Part shown: in pieces, positions 62,325-64,000 of the stretch
How positions within the stretch are numbered: the stretch's first letter is position 1
How the letters are laid out: each line of letters starts with the position of its first letter
Origin: Otis tarda
Lineage: Eukaryota > Chordata > Aves > Otidiformes > Otididae
Reading direction: 5' to 3'
DNA length: 64,000 nt
NCBI GenBank assembly: GCA_026413225.1
Contig: CM048553.1
Span: 135,872,190-135,936,189 of the forward strand
The notes under the pieces: generated by a model
Seen by the model: only the letters and a program-made list of their open reading frames with translations
Told to the model about the DNA's origin: nothing
Database searches by the model: none
Made by a program: the position numbers and the translations under genes

Positions 62325-62531
62325 CTGGAAGTAACGGACTTTGCAACAAGCAGGACCCGAGGAAATGGCCACAAGTTGTACCAGAGGAGGTTTAGATTGG
62401 ACGTGAGGAAAAACTTTTTCTCCCAAAGAGTGGTCAGGCACTGGAATGGCCTGCCCAGGGAGGTGGTGGAGTCGCCATCCCTGGCAGTGTTCAAGAGGCG
62501 GCTTGATGAGAAGCTACAAGATATGGTTTAG
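62292..62531 (+). pseudogene. CR1 ORF2 C-terminal fragment
   Basis: 79 open codons, of which the last about 65 are CR1: [20 protein letters not shown], then [20 protein letters not shown] and [15 protein letters not shown] before the natural stop. The first about 12 codons are flanking DNA read by chance. No catalytic motif is included. Confidence 0.88.
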
Positions 62532-62628
62532 TATCTGTGGCAGCAATGGTAGTGGGAAGATGGTTGGACTAGATGATCTTATAGGTCCCATCCAACCAAG
62601 TGATTCTATGATTCTATGATTCTATGAT
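62325..62628 (+). mobile_element. CR1 LINE 3' fragment with three perfect terminal octamers
   Basis: Short plus-strand CR1: the ORF2 C-terminus, then a 3' UTR (ggttggactagatgatctta, then ggtcccatccaaccaagtg) and the terminus attctatg repeated three times without change (62603-62626). The clean octamers suggest a relatively young copy. 5'-truncated to about 300 bases. Confidence 0.95.
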
Positions 62629-62689
62629 TTGGGTTATAAGACAGAAAAGGAACTTTTGGGTTATCTATTTCAGTTCTTGGTTGACTAAG

Positions 62690-63223
62690 ACACTGGAGCA
62701 GTCTGTTCCTTATGTACTGCACCTTGTGGAAAAGACCCATTCTGGAGAAGTTCTTGAAGAACTGCAGCCCATAGGAAGGAACCTATCTTGGAGAAGGTCA
62801 TGAAGAACTGTGTCCTTGGGAGGGACTCTATGCTGAAGCAAGGGAAGAGTGTGAGGAGGGAGGAGCAGCAGAAACTAAGGGTAATGAACTGACCATAGCC
62901 CCCATTCTCCATTCCCCTGTGCACTCAGGGGGAGGAGGTAGAAGAATCAGGAGTCAAGATGAGTGTGGGAAGAAGGAGGGTAGCGGTTGAGGAAGCTGTT
63001 TTTAGTTTTGTTCTTATTTCTCATTATCCTTCTTATTGATTGGCAATAAATTAAATTAATTTCCCTAAGTTGAGTCAGTTTTGTCCATGATAGTGATTGG
63101 TAGTGATTTCCCTGTCCTTATCTCAACCCACAAGCTTTTTCAGTATGATTTCTTCCCCTGTCTTGTTGAGAAAGGAAAGGCTTGGTAGACACCTGAAGGC
63201 CAGACAAGGTCAACCCACCCACA
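62690..63223 (+). mobile_element. ERV LTR, 5'-truncated (second copy)
   Basis: Same architecture as 20243-20755: actggagcagtctgttcctt, then repeated ggag-ag segments (62743-62815), agggaagagtgtgaggaggg, taatgaactgaccatagccc, ggggaggaggtagaagaatc, and a polyadenylation region with tggcaataaattaaattaat (63041-63060). It continues with ccctaagttgagtcagtttt, ctgtccttatctcaacccac and an end near ccagacaaggtcaacccacc. Its terminus differs from 18394 and 20755, so it belongs to a related but separate LTR subfamily. No primer site or internal region follows. Confidence 0.87.
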
Positions 63224-64000
63224 ATGTTTTGTTTTTTTTCCTTAATTTTTATGCCAATGTGTTTATAAACAACAAATACGTCCCTCTAATAACTTTTTCC
63301 CTTAGACTAGGCTTTTCTATCATTCTCTCTTAAAATACACTGTTCATAATCCTGCCCTTCTTCTTCAGTTTGCTCCAACTGGAATTTCAAAGTGACTGTA
63401 ACTGAGTCATGCAGATATACTCTAATTGCATTAGTATTTCCACGTCCTCACCAACCTCTCTCCTGATGCAGTTCTAAGATTGGTATTATCTTGTCTACTG
63501 TGTTTTGGCCCAAAGCAAATTCTTCTATTCATGTTATGACCTCCTGAAAATGGATGTTTGTAGCAATAATACTCACAAATCCTTAACGGACAGCTTTCTA
63601 CAGAAATGTACTTGAAAAAAAGACAGTGTTGATACAGAAAACAATTTATTTGCCTTGCCATTTTCTTTATTCTCTATGCTGTTATTTAAGACACTTCATG
63701 TTTGAATGAGACTTCTCCTTCTGACTCTCCACATTCTGCAGAGAAAGGGAAGTTCTATGTCATAATCTGTTGGAAAAAAAAATTAAATGTGCCTGGATTC
63801 ATAAATCTAGCATTATTACTTTTTGTAGGTTTAGGAACTGATCTGGTCAGCTCCTGTTGATGTTAAGAACTTTGCAGGGGCTGCATTTCTACTTTTCTGT
63901 AGTTAATAGCTCTCAGTTCTGTGACGGAACTTGGCTCTTCTATCAAGACAGGCCATGAGCTAGAGAAGGACAATTTACATTTAAACAAAAACATCATTGA
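63224..64000. other. Sequence without recognised gene
   Basis: No gene or repeat family recognised. Short frames at 63097-63333 and 63431-63661 have no domain; the first begins inside the LTR. Confidence 0.5.

Noticed and set aside
1-64000. CRISPR array, bacterial operon, phage or other prokaryotic system
   Set aside because: No regularly spaced repeats with unique spacers, no dense gene layout, no ribosome binding pattern; repeat content is avian.

Overview
This window looks like non-coding nuclear DNA from a bird. I see no intact host gene, no supported coding exon, no rRNA or tRNA gene, no CRISPR array and no operon-like layout. The avian assignment rests on many CR1 retrotransposon copies, several ending in tandem ATTCTATG-type octamers, and on LTR pieces of a type I recognise from avian endogenous retroviruses. 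The background is AT-rich with many poly-A/poly-T runs, as in a gene desert or a very long intron. I cannot name the species.

Layout. 608-1090 is a very old minus-strand CR1. 3380-4495 is a plus-strand avian CR1 with a broken reverse transcriptase (RT). 7051-8530 holds two minus-strand CR1 pieces, one with the rarely kept ORF1 (coiled-coil plus esterase) and the start of the endonuclease, joined to what looks like the CR1 3' tip. 17491-17930 is CR1. 18228-18394 and 20243-20755 are same-strand LTR remnants, the first followed by a tRNA-Leu-type primer-binding-like site. 21575-22560 is an internally deleted CR1. 26143-26236 is a long polypyrimidine microsatellite. 27677-28258 is an internally deleted CR1 whose ORF2 is still open across the deletion. 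29243-29512 is a CR1 tail expanded into a pentanucleotide microsatellite. 30702-31704 is the best-preserved CR1, with 291 open codons. 36558-36895 and 39849-40950 are further CR1 copies. 41780-43455 is a long ancient CR1 with a younger CR1 (41996-42175) nested inside it. 54380-54790 is a minus-strand LTR. 56938-57060 is a four-copy 31-bp minisatellite. 62325-62628 (CR1) and 62690-63223 (LTR) lie close together near the end.

The elements do not work together as a system. They form a layered record of insertions: ancient CR1, several avian CR1 subfamilies, and ERV LTRs, with deletions and microsatellite growth on top. The most unusual items are the internally deleted CR1 copies, the ORF1 relic, the nested ancient CR1 and the 31-bp minisatellite. 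Family assignments come from recognising translated and nucleotide motifs by eye. Element ends are approximate, usually within about 10-40 bases.
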